Source of the DNA: Variovorax sp. 770b2
GTDB taxonomy: Bacteria; Pseudomonadota; Gammaproteobacteria; Burkholderiales; Burkholderiaceae_C
DNA: 64,000 nucleotides
Reading direction: 5' to 3'
Assembly (NCBI RefSeq): GCF_900115685.1
Contig: NZ_FOXJ01000001.1
Location: 963,796 to 1,027,795, forward strand
Within the stretch, counting starts at the first letter, position 1; every line of letters starts with the position of its first letter. Under the pieces are notes generated by a model, which ran no database searches, was not told the DNA's origin, and saw only the letters and a program-made list of their open reading frames with translations. Shown here piece after piece: positions 57,193 to 64,000 of this stretch. Made by a program: the position numbers and the translations under genes.

Positions 57193-57885
57193 ATGATCAC
57201 GCTCTACCACTGCGCGAATGCACGCTCGTTCCGTGTTCTCTGGATGCTCGAGGAGCTCGGCGTGGCCTACCGGCTGGAGATGCTCCCGTTCCCGCCGCGG
57301 GTGCTGCACCCCGACTACCTGAAGATCAACCCGCAGGGCACGGTGCCGCTGCTGGTCGATGGCGAAACGCGCATGACAGAGTCGGCCGCGATCTGCCAGT
57401 ACCTGGCCAGCCTCCATGCCCCGACCCCGCTGGAGGTGGAGCGCGGCGAGGCCGGCTACGGGGACTACCTGAACTGGCTCCACTTCGGCGAGGCCTCGCT
57501 GACCTTTCCGCAGACCCTGGTGCTTCGCTACACCCTGCTGGAGCCCGAAGACCGACGCCAGCCCCAGGCCGCGGAGGACTACGCCCGGTTCTTCTTCGTG
57601 CGCCTGCGGGCGCTCGAACAGCGGCTGGAGGCAGAGGATTTCGCGTGCGCCGGCCGCTTCACCGCGGCCGACATTTCCATCGGCTACGCCTTGCTGCTGG
57701 CCCGCGTGCTGGGCCATCACGAGCGCTTCGGCCCGGCGGTGCAGCGGTACTGGGAGCGCCTCTGTTCGCGCGCGGGCTTCGCACGCGCGATGACGGTGCA
57801 GGCCGAGACGGCCGCGCGCCAGGGCCTTGCGCTGTTGCCGACGGCCGGCGTGGGGCTCGGGAAGCGTTCACAGGCACGCGGATGA
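57193..57885 (+). CDS. Glutathione S-transferase
   Basis: The 230-residue product has the N-terminal GST thioredoxin fold (ITLYHCANARSFRVLWMLEE, KINPQGTVPLLVDGETRMTE) with Asn/Ser in place of the usual catalytic Tyr, and a helical C-terminal domain (CAGRFTAADISIGYALLLAR). It is a beta- or theta-class-like GST. The start ATG is 171 bases from the divergent SDR gene. Its stop codon overlaps the end of an AraC remnant on the opposite strand by 18 bases. Confidence 0.9.
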   Translation: MITLYHCANARSFRVLWMLEELGVAYRLEMLPFPPRVLHPDYLKINPQGTVPLLVDGETRMTESAAICQYLASLHAPTPLEVERGEAGYGDYLNWLHFGEASLTFPQTLVLRYTLLEPEDRRQPQAAEDYARFFFVRLRALEQRLEAEDFACAGRFTAADISIGYALLLARVLGHHERFGPAVQRYWERLCSRAGFARAMTVQAETAARQGLALLPTAGVGLGKRSQARG

Positions 57886-58029
57886 GCGCGGCACTCCCGA
57901 TGGCACCGCGCATGCGCATGCCTGCGGCATGTATTGCGTGGGCGTGATGCCGAAGGCGCGCTTGAACAGGGCGATGAACGCACCGATGTTGCGGTAGCCC
58001 AGTTCGAGCGCAACGGTCGGCCTGGTCGG
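57868..58029 (-). pseudogene. AraC-type HTH remnant (last helix-turn-helix only)
   Basis: The minus strand encodes PTRPTVALELGYRNIGAFIA, LFKRAFGITPTQYMPQAC and a short tail, the second recognition helix of an AraC protein (family form: VALELGY-S-SAFIAMFKRALG-TP-RY). An in-frame stop lies immediately before it and no start codon or N-terminal domain is found, so it is a degenerate fragment. It sits between a GST gene and the lipid A-type operon. Confidence 0.75.
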
Positions 58030-58161
58030 TCATTCCTGCGGCGGAGGCGTCGCCACCGAGGCCGGCAACGAGTTGAGGAGGTGAGGAGGTGAGGAGGCGC
58101 CGGCGAGTACATCGTTGTCTCTACTTGCCGCAGCCAGCGTGCCACAGTAAAAACGCGCGGC

Positions 58162-58293
58162 ATGAATCCACCCCGCCGGCAGGAAACCTCGCGCATCTCG
58201 CGCTGGCTGCGGTCGCACTCCGCGAGTGCCGCCGGCCTGGGCGCTCTTGCCGCCGTCGCGGTATGGCTCGTGTTCTGGTTCAGCGGGGACTGA
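58162..58293 (+). CDS. 43-residue single-helix membrane protein
   Basis: This short frame encodes MNPPRRQETSRISRWLRSHS followed by a hydrophobic helix (AAGLGALAAVAVWLVFWFSG). The start is ATG 58162 and the stop falls 14 bases inside the deacetylase gene on the other strand. The basic head and single membrane span would give a positive-inside small protein. It is too short for strong statistics, and may be fortuitous. Confidence 0.45.
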   Translation: MNPPRRQETSRISRWLRSHSASAAGLGALAAVAVWLVFWFSGD

Positions 58294-59191
58294 GCCGGTT
58301 CTTGTGGCGTGGCCCGATCGGCCCCGCGCTCCACCATGGCACTGCCGAATCGCGCTGCAGCAATTTCGTCAGGGTCACCGGACGAAGGGGGCCGGTATCG
58401 CCATGCCAGGGGAAGTCGATGGCGCCCAGCACCGCGTACTCCTGCATCCGGGCATTGGCGTGCGGGTCCGCAAACAAGGCCGCGGAGGGGTGGCACATCA
58501 GCACGTCGCCGGTGCACGCAGTGCGCAGCCAGCCATGCAATCTGGCGCGGTAGGCGTCGGCATCGCCGCCGAAGTCGTACACACCCAGAAGACCGCGGCT
58601 GTGGGGAACGCCGCGGGCGCGCGCATTCCTCTGCAGGGCAGGGCCGCCGAGCGCGTGGATCACTTGGGCTTTCAGTCCCTCGCGCCGTCCTGCGCCGCCC
58701 GGCGCGGTGCTGCGCAGCCAAGGGGGCGATGCCGGATAGCGCCTGGAAATCTCTTCGAGCAGCAGTTCGCGCACCACCGGGAATTGATGGACATGCCGGT
58801 GGCCGTCGATGAAGGCGGGCTGGCGTCCCATGGCGTCCTCGAAGCGCGTCAACTGCTCGCGGATGTCGGCCAGCAAGGCCGCCGGGAACAGCGTTCGCGT
58901 GTAGGCCCGCGAGAGCAGGCGCGCCAGGCCGGGCTCGGGGCCGTCGGGGCTCGCCGGACGCGTGAGGTCCAGGTGCAGCCCGACGTCGAACTGCGCCGGT
59001 GCGATCGAGCGCAACGTCCGCGCGCCGATCGGCCAGGCGCTGCGCCGTACCATGGCGCTGGTGGCGGAGATCTTGCCCCGCTCGGCCAAGTCGATGACGG
59101 CCGTGTTGATGCCGGGGCTCAGGCCGAAGTCGTCGGCGCCTATGCAGATCTCGCGCACGGCGAGTTTCTCGAGGCCTGCGATCTCAGTCAT
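58280..59191 (-). CDS. YdjC/ChbG-like deacetylase (NaxD type)
   Basis: The 303-residue protein has the YdjC fold motifs: CIGADDFGLSPGINTAVIDL (metal-binding Asp pair, and His-Asp chemistry), FDVGLHLDLTRPA and the HxH motif DGHRHVHQFPVVRELLLEEI, with LLGVYDFGGDADAYRARLHG near the end. Known members remove acetyl from N-acetylated sugars (ChbG) or from GalNAc/GlcNAc-linked polyprenyl phosphate (NaxD). Its start overlaps the end of the upstream GT-C gene by eight bases, tying it to the glycosyltransferase pair. Confidence 0.87.
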   Translation of the reverse strand: MTEIAGLEKLAVREICIGADDFGLSPGINTAVIDLAERGKISATSAMVRRSAWPIGARTLRSIAPAQFDVGLHLDLTRPASPDGPEPGLARLLSRAYTRTLFPAALLADIREQLTRFEDAMGRQPAFIDGHRHVHQFPVVRELLLEEISRRYPASPPWLRSTAPGGAGRREGLKAQVIHALGGPALQRNARARGVPHSRGLLGVYDFGGDADAYRARLHGWLRTACTGDVLMCHPSAALFADPHANARMQEYAVLGAIDFPWHGDTGPLRPVTLTKLLQRDSAVPWWSAGPIGPRHKNRLSPR

Positions 59192-60779
59192 TGCCTGTTG
59201 CTCCGGAGTCCGGCGCAGCGGGCGCGGATCGCAGGCAATGGGGATCGCCCGCGGCGCTGCCCGCAAAGCGCCATGCGGCGATCGCATCGTTGACCGCCAC
59301 CAACTGCGCGCGAGCCAGCCAGGCGTTGGCCAGGAGCGCGTTGCTCGGCCCGACGATCCAGGTGGTGCGCGGCACGCAGAGCGTGGCATCGAGCCGCGTC
59401 CGGTCCAGCAACGTCGCCGCGGCGCGTGCCGGTTCGAAGCGTCCGGCGTCGGAGATTTCCTTGCGCCAGTTGTCGCGCGTGTCGCGGGCCGCGGCATCCC
59501 AGTCGTCCGACACCAGCACGGGCTCGCGCAGGTTCCAGTAGAACGGGATCTCGTAGTGGTAGCTGTCGAGCATCAGCACCCGCTCGCCGGGTGCGACCGA
59601 CATGCCGGCCGGCAGCCGCAGCCGCGTGCCCGGCGGTACCGAGTAGATCGAGATGGCCGCCACGCAGGCCACACACACGGCGGCGGACGCGAGCGCGGTC
59701 ACGCGCAGCCGGGTCCGCAGCGCATCGGGCGAGCGGCCTGCGAACACGCGCTGCGCGATCAGGCAAGCCAGCGGGGGCAGTGCCGGCAGCACGTAGCCCA
59801 CCAGCTTGGAGCGCGGGATCGAGAAGAACACGACGATCACCGCGAGCCAGATCCACATGAGCCAGTCGACATCGGTGCGCCCGGAACGCGTGTCGCCGCC
59901 CTTGCCGCCCTTGCCGCGCGGCACCAGCATCCAGCCGGACCACGGCAGCGTGAAGCCCGCCAGAACCGGCAGGTAGAACCAGAAGCCATGTTCGTTGTTG
60001 AAGCCCGACGAAGCAAAGCGCCTGAAGTGCTGGGTGACGACGAAGTAGTCGAAGAACCCGGGGTACTTCATCTGTATGGCCACGAACCAGGGGCCGGCCA
60101 CGGCGAGCAGCAGGGCCCAGCCGGGCAGCCACAGCGCCATCCGCCATGCCAGCGGCAGCCGGCGCGTTGTGGCGCACCAGATCACGATCACCATCGCGGG
60201 CAGCACCAGGCCGATGAGCCCCTTGGCCAGCAGGCCGGCGGCCGCGAACACGTAGGCACCGGCCAGCAATGCGCGCCATGGTTCCCCGCGCTCTTTCGAC
60301 AGCGCCGCGCCCGCCGCCAGCAACACCGTGCACGCGATGCACCCGGCCACCAGCATGTCCAGGTTGGCGAATTGCGCACCCAGGAAGAAGAAGGGCGTGG
60401 TCGCCAGCACCACGGTCGACAGCAATGCCACATGCGCCGTCGACCAGCGGCGAAGGAAAAGGTACAGCGCCGTCGCACCCGCGCCCGCGCCCAGCACCGA
60501 AGGCAGCCGCGCCGCCCATTCGGTGGGGCCCGTCACCGACATCGCGGCGGCGCCGATCCAGTAGAACAGCGGCGGTTTGTGAAAGAAGGGAAGGCCATCG
60601 AGCCGAGGCACCAGCCAGTCGCCGGAGCGCAGCATGGCCAGTGCAACGCCGCTGTAGCGGCCCTCGTCGGGCGCCATCAGGGGACGCATCCACGCCGTGG
60701 CCAGCAGCCAGGCGAGGAGCGCGAGCACGAGCCACGACGGGCGGGGCGCAATCCAGCCCGCGGAGCCGGCGTGCTTCAT
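59184..60779 (-). CDS. ArnT-like GT-C glycosyltransferase (GT39/PMT family)
   Basis: The 531-residue membrane enzyme starts near a first helix (SWLVLALLAWLLATAWMRPL), has the catalytic loop MAPDEGRYSGVALAMLRSGD (APDEGRY matches the acceptor-activating Asp-Glu of ArnT) and about twelve helices, with VVTQHFRRFASSGFNNEHGF in a periplasmic loop and a soluble end. ArnT relatives move an aminosugar from undecaprenyl phosphate to lipid A. The stop overlaps the downstream deacetylase start and the start overlaps the upstream GT2 stop (ATGA). Confidence 0.88.
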   Translation of the reverse strand: MKHAGSAGWIAPRPSWLVLALLAWLLATAWMRPLMAPDEGRYSGVALAMLRSGDWLVPRLDGLPFFHKPPLFYWIGAAAMSVTGPTEWAARLPSVLGAGAGATALYLFLRRWSTAHVALLSTVVLATTPFFFLGAQFANLDMLVAGCIACTVLLAAGAALSKERGEPWRALLAGAYVFAAAGLLAKGLIGLVLPAMVIVIWCATTRRLPLAWRMALWLPGWALLLAVAGPWFVAIQMKYPGFFDYFVVTQHFRRFASSGFNNEHGFWFYLPVLAGFTLPWSGWMLVPRGKGGKGGDTRSGRTDVDWLMWIWLAVIVVFFSIPRSKLVGYVLPALPPLACLIAQRVFAGRSPDALRTRLRVTALASAAVCVACVAAISIYSVPPGTRLRLPAGMSVAPGERVLMLDSYHYEIPFYWNLREPVLVSDDWDAAARDTRDNWRKEISDAGRFEPARAAATLLDRTRLDATLCVPRTTWIVGPSNALLANAWLARAQLVAVNDAIAAWRFAGSAAGDPHCLRSAPAAPDSGATGND

Positions 60780-61825
60780 GGCTTGCCGGTCCCCAGGCCG
60801 GTTCCATGCTCGCGGCTCACGACGTACAGCGGCCGGCCCTTCACCTCCTCGTAGATGCGCGCGATGTATTCGCCCACGATGCCGGTGGAGATCATCTGCA
60901 CGCCGATGAAGAACATCAGGCTCACGACGATGGTGGTCCAGCCGGAGACCGCGTTGCCGAACAGCAGGTAATCGATGCTCACATAGAGGGCGTAGCCGAA
61001 GGCCGACAGGGCGAACAGCAACCCGACCACGCTGACCATGCGCAGCGGCCAGGTGGTGAAGGCGGTGAGGCCGTCGATGGCCAGGCGCACCAGGCGCTGT
61101 GCGTTGAAGGTGCTCGTGCCCTCCGCGCGCGGCGCGGGCGTGTACGGCAGGGCCACGGCGCGAAAGCCGACCCAGGCGTACAGGCCCTTCATGAAGCGGC
61201 TGCGCTCGGGCAGGCTCATGAGCGCATCGACCACCTTGCGGTCCATCAGGCGGAAGTCGCCCGCGTCCTTGGGCACGGCGAAACGGTCCGAGGTGTCCAG
61301 CAGGCGGTAGAAGATCTTGCTGCCGAGCTGCTTGAAGCGGCTTTCGTCGCTGCGCCGCTCCCGCACCGCGTACACCACCTCGGCGCCCGCCACCCATTGG
61401 GCGATCATCTTGTGGATGAGATCGGGCGAGTGCTGCAAATCGCCGTCCAGCAGCACCACGGCGTCGCCGCCAGCGGCCGCCAGGCCTGCGGTGAGCGCGG
61501 CTTCCTTGCCGAAGTTGCGCGACAGCGAGATGCAGCGAAAGCCCGAGAGCTCGCACCAGGCGCGCGCGACCTGCGCGGTGTCGTCGGTGCTGCCGTCGTC
61601 CACCACGATGATTTCCCAGCGCAGCTTGGTGGCCCAGAGGATGTCCTCGAGCCGGGGCAGCAGGTGCCGCAGGTTGGCGCCTTCGTTGAAGCACGGAATG
61701 ACGCAGGAGATGCCGGGCGCCGGCAGATCCAAGGACGAGGACGGGTGCGAGGGCGCGTGCGGAAGTGCATGCGAACGGGCGATGCCCTCGACGGCTGCCG
61801 CTGCCGCATTCGTGGATGAATTCAT
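60776..61825 (-). CDS. ArnC/DPM1-like polyprenyl-phosphate glycosyltransferase (GT2)
   Basis: The 349-residue enzyme has the GT-A fold: GISCVIPCFNEGANLRHLLP, WEIIVVDDGSTDDTAQVARA, SRNFGKEAALTAGLAAAGGD and the metal motif VVLLDGDLQHSPDLIHKMIA (D-D), SDRFAVPKDAGDFRLMDRKV for acceptor binding, then two membrane helices at the end. It would transfer a sugar from a nucleotide sugar to undecaprenyl phosphate. The start ATG overlaps the PAP2 stop (ATGA), and its own stop overlaps the ArnT-like start. GGAGG stands 5 bases before ATG 61825. Confidence 0.92.
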   Translation of the reverse strand: MNSSTNAAAAAVEGIARSHALPHAPSHPSSSLDLPAPGISCVIPCFNEGANLRHLLPRLEDILWATKLRWEIIVVDDGSTDDTAQVARAWCELSGFRCISLSRNFGKEAALTAGLAAAGGDAVVLLDGDLQHSPDLIHKMIAQWVAGAEVVYAVRERRSDESRFKQLGSKIFYRLLDTSDRFAVPKDAGDFRLMDRKVVDALMSLPERSRFMKGLYAWVGFRAVALPYTPAPRAEGTSTFNAQRLVRLAIDGLTAFTTWPLRMVSVVGLLFALSAFGYALYVSIDYLLFGNAVSGWTTIVVSLMFFIGVQMISTGIVGEYIARIYEEVKGRPLYVVSREHGTGLGTGKP

Positions 61826-62406
61826 GAATGCCTCCATGGCGATCCAGGCGCCTGGTCTGTGGCCGAACCCGCATCCGGTCGCAACGTGAGCAATCGAAAG
61901 AGCCAACGACCGATGGCGACGGCGCTCGCAATGGCGGCGCCGAGCACCAGGCCTGCGGTGATGTCGAGCGGGAAATGAACGCCTACATACACCCGGGCCC
62001 ATCCCGTAATGGCTGCCAGTGCCAGAAGCGGAAGGCCGAGCCTGCGCAGGCTGGGGCGCAGCATGAAGGCAAATGCCACCATGAACATCACCGCCGCATG
62101 CGTGCTCGGCAGCGAGCCGCGCCCGGAATGCGCGATGTATGCCGGCGCCAGCCCCAGCACGAAGGGGCGGGGCACGTCCAGAGACATCGCAATGGCGTGC
62201 GACAACAGCGATGTGAGACCCGCTGCCGCGGCAACGACGCACAGGTAGGCGCGGTCGACGCGTTGCCGCCACAACGCAATTGCAAGGATCGCCGCGCTCA
62301 GCCAGCTGCCCCAGAGCGCGAAGGCCGAGGCGACGGAGAGCACCGCCGGTGCGGGATGGCTGCCGCCCGCGAGCCAGTGAAAGAGCGCGAGGTTCAGCGC
62401 ATTCAT
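61822..62406 (-). CDS. PAP2-superfamily phosphatase (undecaprenyl-PP phosphatase-like)
   Basis: The 194-residue membrane protein has the PAP2 motifs: the Arg-Pro in MSLDVPRPFVLGLAPAY, SLPSTHAAVMFMVAFAFM and WARVYVGVHFPLDITAGLVL with the catalytic His and Asp. It may be BcrC-like, releasing undecaprenyl phosphate for the following transferase, or a lipid A phosphatase; the motif set does not separate these. GGAG lies before ATG 62406. It heads the four-gene overlapping unit. Confidence 0.85.
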   Translation of the reverse strand: MNALNLALFHWLAGGSHPAPAVLSVASAFALWGSWLSAAILAIALWRQRVDRAYLCVVAAAAGLTSLLSHAIAMSLDVPRPFVLGLAPAYIAHSGRGSLPSTHAAVMFMVAFAFMLRPSLRRLGLPLLALAAITGWARVYVGVHFPLDITAGLVLGAAIASAVAIGRWLFRLLTLRPDAGSATDQAPGSPWRHS

Positions 62407-62616
62407 GGCGCCGCTCCAGAGCGGAAGAACGAAAAGACGGGTGCAGGACGGCACCCCGTGCGGCATGCGCACCCGCAGGAACTGGACATGATCAAAACCT
62501 TTCGACAGGGAAGGACGGCCAGGCTGCGGGCGCGACGGGACACGTCACGGGGCCATGACGTCGTGGTGCGGGATCGCGCAGCGAGGCGACGCGACGCGCG
62601 CGGCGTCGTTCGCTTC

Positions 62617-63066
62617 TCAGTCGAGAGGAGGGGGTGCCGTGGTCGGCGGCAGGCGGTGCCAGGGCATCGCGGCAGGCGGGGCGCCGCCGTGCGTCGGCAC
62701 ATGCTCGATGGTCGTGCGCACGATCGGCACGACCAGCCGCGCCATCGCAAGTACCAGCGGCAGCATCGCCAGCACCGCAGCCATCAGGGTGTTCAGCGCG
62801 AGGCTGAATGCGTCTGGATGGTCGACGCTCGCCGGCGTCTGCGCAAATACGGTGGTCTCGCGATCGGATGCGTGGTCGGCACGATCGTCGGCTTCGAACT
62901 GCACCGCCTCGCTGGCAACGTGCAGCCTGAGCATCGGCTCGTCCTCGAGGCCGTCGCAACGGTAGTGCACCGCAATGAAGGGCAGCAGCAGGACCAGGGC
63001 CACGCCTGCCCAGCACCATCGCGTGGCGCGGGTCGCAACGAAGTTCCTGATTCGCGCCAGCAGCAT
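62617..63066 (-). CDS. Hypothetical two-helix membrane protein upstream of the lipid-modification genes
   Basis: The 149-residue protein has helix 1 at about residues 17-34 (RWCWAGVALVLLLPFIAV) and helix 2 at about 90-112 (LNTLMAAVLAMLPLVLAMARLV) with an acidic periplasmic loop between, including EDEPMLRLHVASEAVQFEAD. No known domain. It precedes the PAP2 gene by 210 bases in the same direction, so it may belong to the same unit, or be independent. The divergent fetA-like gene starts 135 bases away. Confidence 0.65.
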   Translation of the reverse strand: MLLARIRNFVATRATRWCWAGVALVLLLPFIAVHYRCDGLEDEPMLRLHVASEAVQFEADDRADHASDRETTVFAQTPASVDHPDAFSLALNTLMAAVLAMLPLVLAMARLVVPIVRTTIEHVPTHGGAPPAAMPWHRLPPTTAPPPLD

Positions 63067-63129
63067 GCGGCGATCCTAGGTCGCGATCGTGAACGCAAGC
63101 TGATCACCCCGTTCAGCCTTCTTTCAGAA

Positions 63130-63159
63130 GTGTCACCTCGCAGGTATTTGGACACTTGC
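63130..63159. promoter_or_regulatory. Inverted repeat between divergent operons
   Basis: AAGTGTC (63130-63136) and GACACTT (63153-63159) form a 7-bp inverted repeat, with centres 23 bases apart, about two helical turns. It lies between the divergent starts at 63066 and 63201. A dimeric regulator could contact both halves from the same side of the helix. No known box sequence was matched. Confidence 0.45.
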
Positions 63160-63200
63160 GCGATGATCGGACGCCCGCCGATGCCCAATTCCCGCACTTC

Positions 63201-63824
63201 ATGACCGTCCCTCGAGCGCTTCTTCCGCTGCTTTGCATCGAAGGCCTGCGCACCTTGCGTGGCGGGACGATCGACCTGGATGTAAGCCGGGGCGAGTGCA
63301 TCTGCATCCTGGGTAAATCCGGCTCCGGAAAGAGCGTGTTCCTGCGGCTGGTTGCGGACCTCGATCCGGGCGAAGGCAGCGTCACGCTCGATGGCACGGG
63401 CCGCAATGCATGGTCCGGCCCCGAGTGGCGTCGGCGCGTGATCTACCAGGCCGCCGAGCCCGCATGGTGGGCCGCGACGGTCGCTGAGCACTTTCCCGCC
63501 GACACCCTGGATCGCCTGTCGAACTGGCTGCCCGAGGCAGGCCTTGCGAACGACGTCCTGCGCACGGACATGGCGCGCCTGTCGACGGGCGAGCGCCAGC
63601 GCCTGGCGCTGCTGCGCTCCCTCGCGCGCCAGCCGGCGGTGCTGCTGCTCGACGAGCCGACAGCCTCGCTCGACCATGCCACCACGCTCGCCATCGAACG
63701 CCTGCTGCAGCGCGAAGTGGCGGCGGGCCTTTCGATCGTGATGGTGACGCACTCGCGCGAACAGGCCGCGCGCATCGGCCACCGCTGTTTCGAAATGACA
63801 GACGCAGGCCTGCACCCCGCATGA
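63201..63824 (+). CDS. FetA-like ABC transporter ATP-binding protein
   Basis: The 207-residue ATPase has Walker A LGKSGSGKSVFLRL, Q-loop YQAAEPAWWAATVAEHFP, signature LSTGERQRLALLRSL, Walker B LLLDEPTASLD and the switch His in MVTHS. The order and the following UPF0014 gene, whose start overlaps its stop (ATGA), match YbbL/FetA, partner of FetB in iron export under oxidative stress. The ATG at 63201 fits. It is the first gene of the rightward unit. Confidence 0.85.
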   Translation: MTVPRALLPLLCIEGLRTLRGGTIDLDVSRGECICILGKSGSGKSVFLRLVADLDPGEGSVTLDGTGRNAWSGPEWRRRVIYQAAEPAWWAATVAEHFPADTLDRLSNWLPEAGLANDVLRTDMARLSTGERQRLALLRSLARQPAVLLLDEPTASLDHATTLAIERLLQREVAAGLSIVMVTHSREQAARIGHRCFEMTDAGLHPA

Positions 63825-64000
63825 ACACGATCCATCTCGACGCGACCGACCTGGTGCTGGCCACGCTGCTCGTGCTGCTGAACGCCGGCGCTTCCCTCAT
63901 GCTGCACCTGCGGCTGCACCGGCAGGTCTTGTGGGCGGCAACGCGCATGGTGGTGCAGCTGCTGCTGGTCGGGTTCGTCCTGCGTTTCGTGTTTGCGGCC
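63821..64000 (+). CDS. FetB-like (UPF0014) permease, 3' end outside window
   Basis: The 60 visible codons start with ATG overlapping the fetA stop. They encode MNTIHLDATDLVLATLLVLL as first helix, then LHLRLHRQVLWAATRMVVQL and a second hydrophobic stretch VGFVLRFVFAA. The opening and the R-M-V-V-Q-L motif match the UPF0014 family of permeases that pair with FetA. The gene continues beyond the window. Confidence 0.8.
   Translation, partial: MNTIHLDATDLVLATLLVLLNAGASLMLHLRLHRQVLWAATRMVVQLLLVGFVLRFVFAA

Overview
The window is a contiguous stretch of high-GC chromosome from a betaproteobacterium, most likely a Variovorax-like member of the Comamonadaceae (Burkholderiales). This assignment is an inference. 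It rests on the gene order hflX-hflK-hflC-(DUF2065)-hisZ-purA, on a Bug/TctC-type binding protein, and on the density of CoA, GST, SDR and LysR/TetR/AraC genes. I saw no rRNA, tRNA, CRISPR array or phage genes.

Region by region. Positions 1-6415 hold a core housekeeping cluster (HflX, HflKC, HisZ, PurA, a phosphoribosyltransferase). Positions 6427-18945 hold regulators and metabolic genes: AraC plus a VOC protein, a cystathionine beta-lyase-like enzyme, divergent tesA/ybbA, a short 11-bp tandem repeat followed by a two-gene membrane unit carrying L7/L12-like motifs, rlmB, an FAD oxidoreductase, an XRE-cupin regulator facing an acetyltransferase, an aldo/keto reductase and a split chromate transporter. 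Positions 19028-27631 hold YihY, a DUF924 gene, a CHRD lipoprotein, a patatin-acetoacetate decarboxylase-3-hydroxybutyrate dehydrogenase run that fits ketone-body/PHB metabolism, a MarR-GNAT fusion and a YgiQ-type radical SAM protein.

Positions 28.1-35.3 kb are the most rearranged part. The C-terminal part of a cold-shock/DUF1294 membrane protein lies at 28090-28608 and what looks like its missing N-terminal cold-shock half lies at 35135-35290, same strand. About 6.5 kb lies between the halves: decayed IS66- and IS5-type transposase fragments, a LysR regulator, a divergent adenosine-deaminase-like enzyme, a Bug-type binding protein and an NHL-repeat lipoprotein. I read this as an island that split a resident gene.

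Positions 35.5-57.9 kb are accessory catabolism: transporters, a CoA transferase, OmpA, SDRs, GSTs, Lrp, PhoX, enoyl-CoA hydratase, DszC/LLM-type flavin enzymes, a D-serine-dehydratase-like PLP enzyme, and a tannase-family lipoprotein translationally coupled to a binding protein beside a TetR gene with a perfect palindromic operator. Positions 58.3-63.1 kb hold a tightly overlapping four-gene operon (PAP2 phosphatase, ArnC-like GT2, ArnT-like GT-C, YdjC/ChbG-NaxD-like deacetylase) that resembles the Francisella/Bordetella systems adding a de-acetylated amino sugar to lipid A. The window ends in a FetAB-like pair, truncated by the window edge.

Non-coding items include two inverted copies of a REP-like hairpin repeat (5.8 and 42.3 kb), a second hairpin-rich repeat at 24.1 kb, bidirectional or leftward terminators, and several dyads in divergent promoter regions. 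Two small membrane-protein genes (57 and 43 codons) are reported as well.
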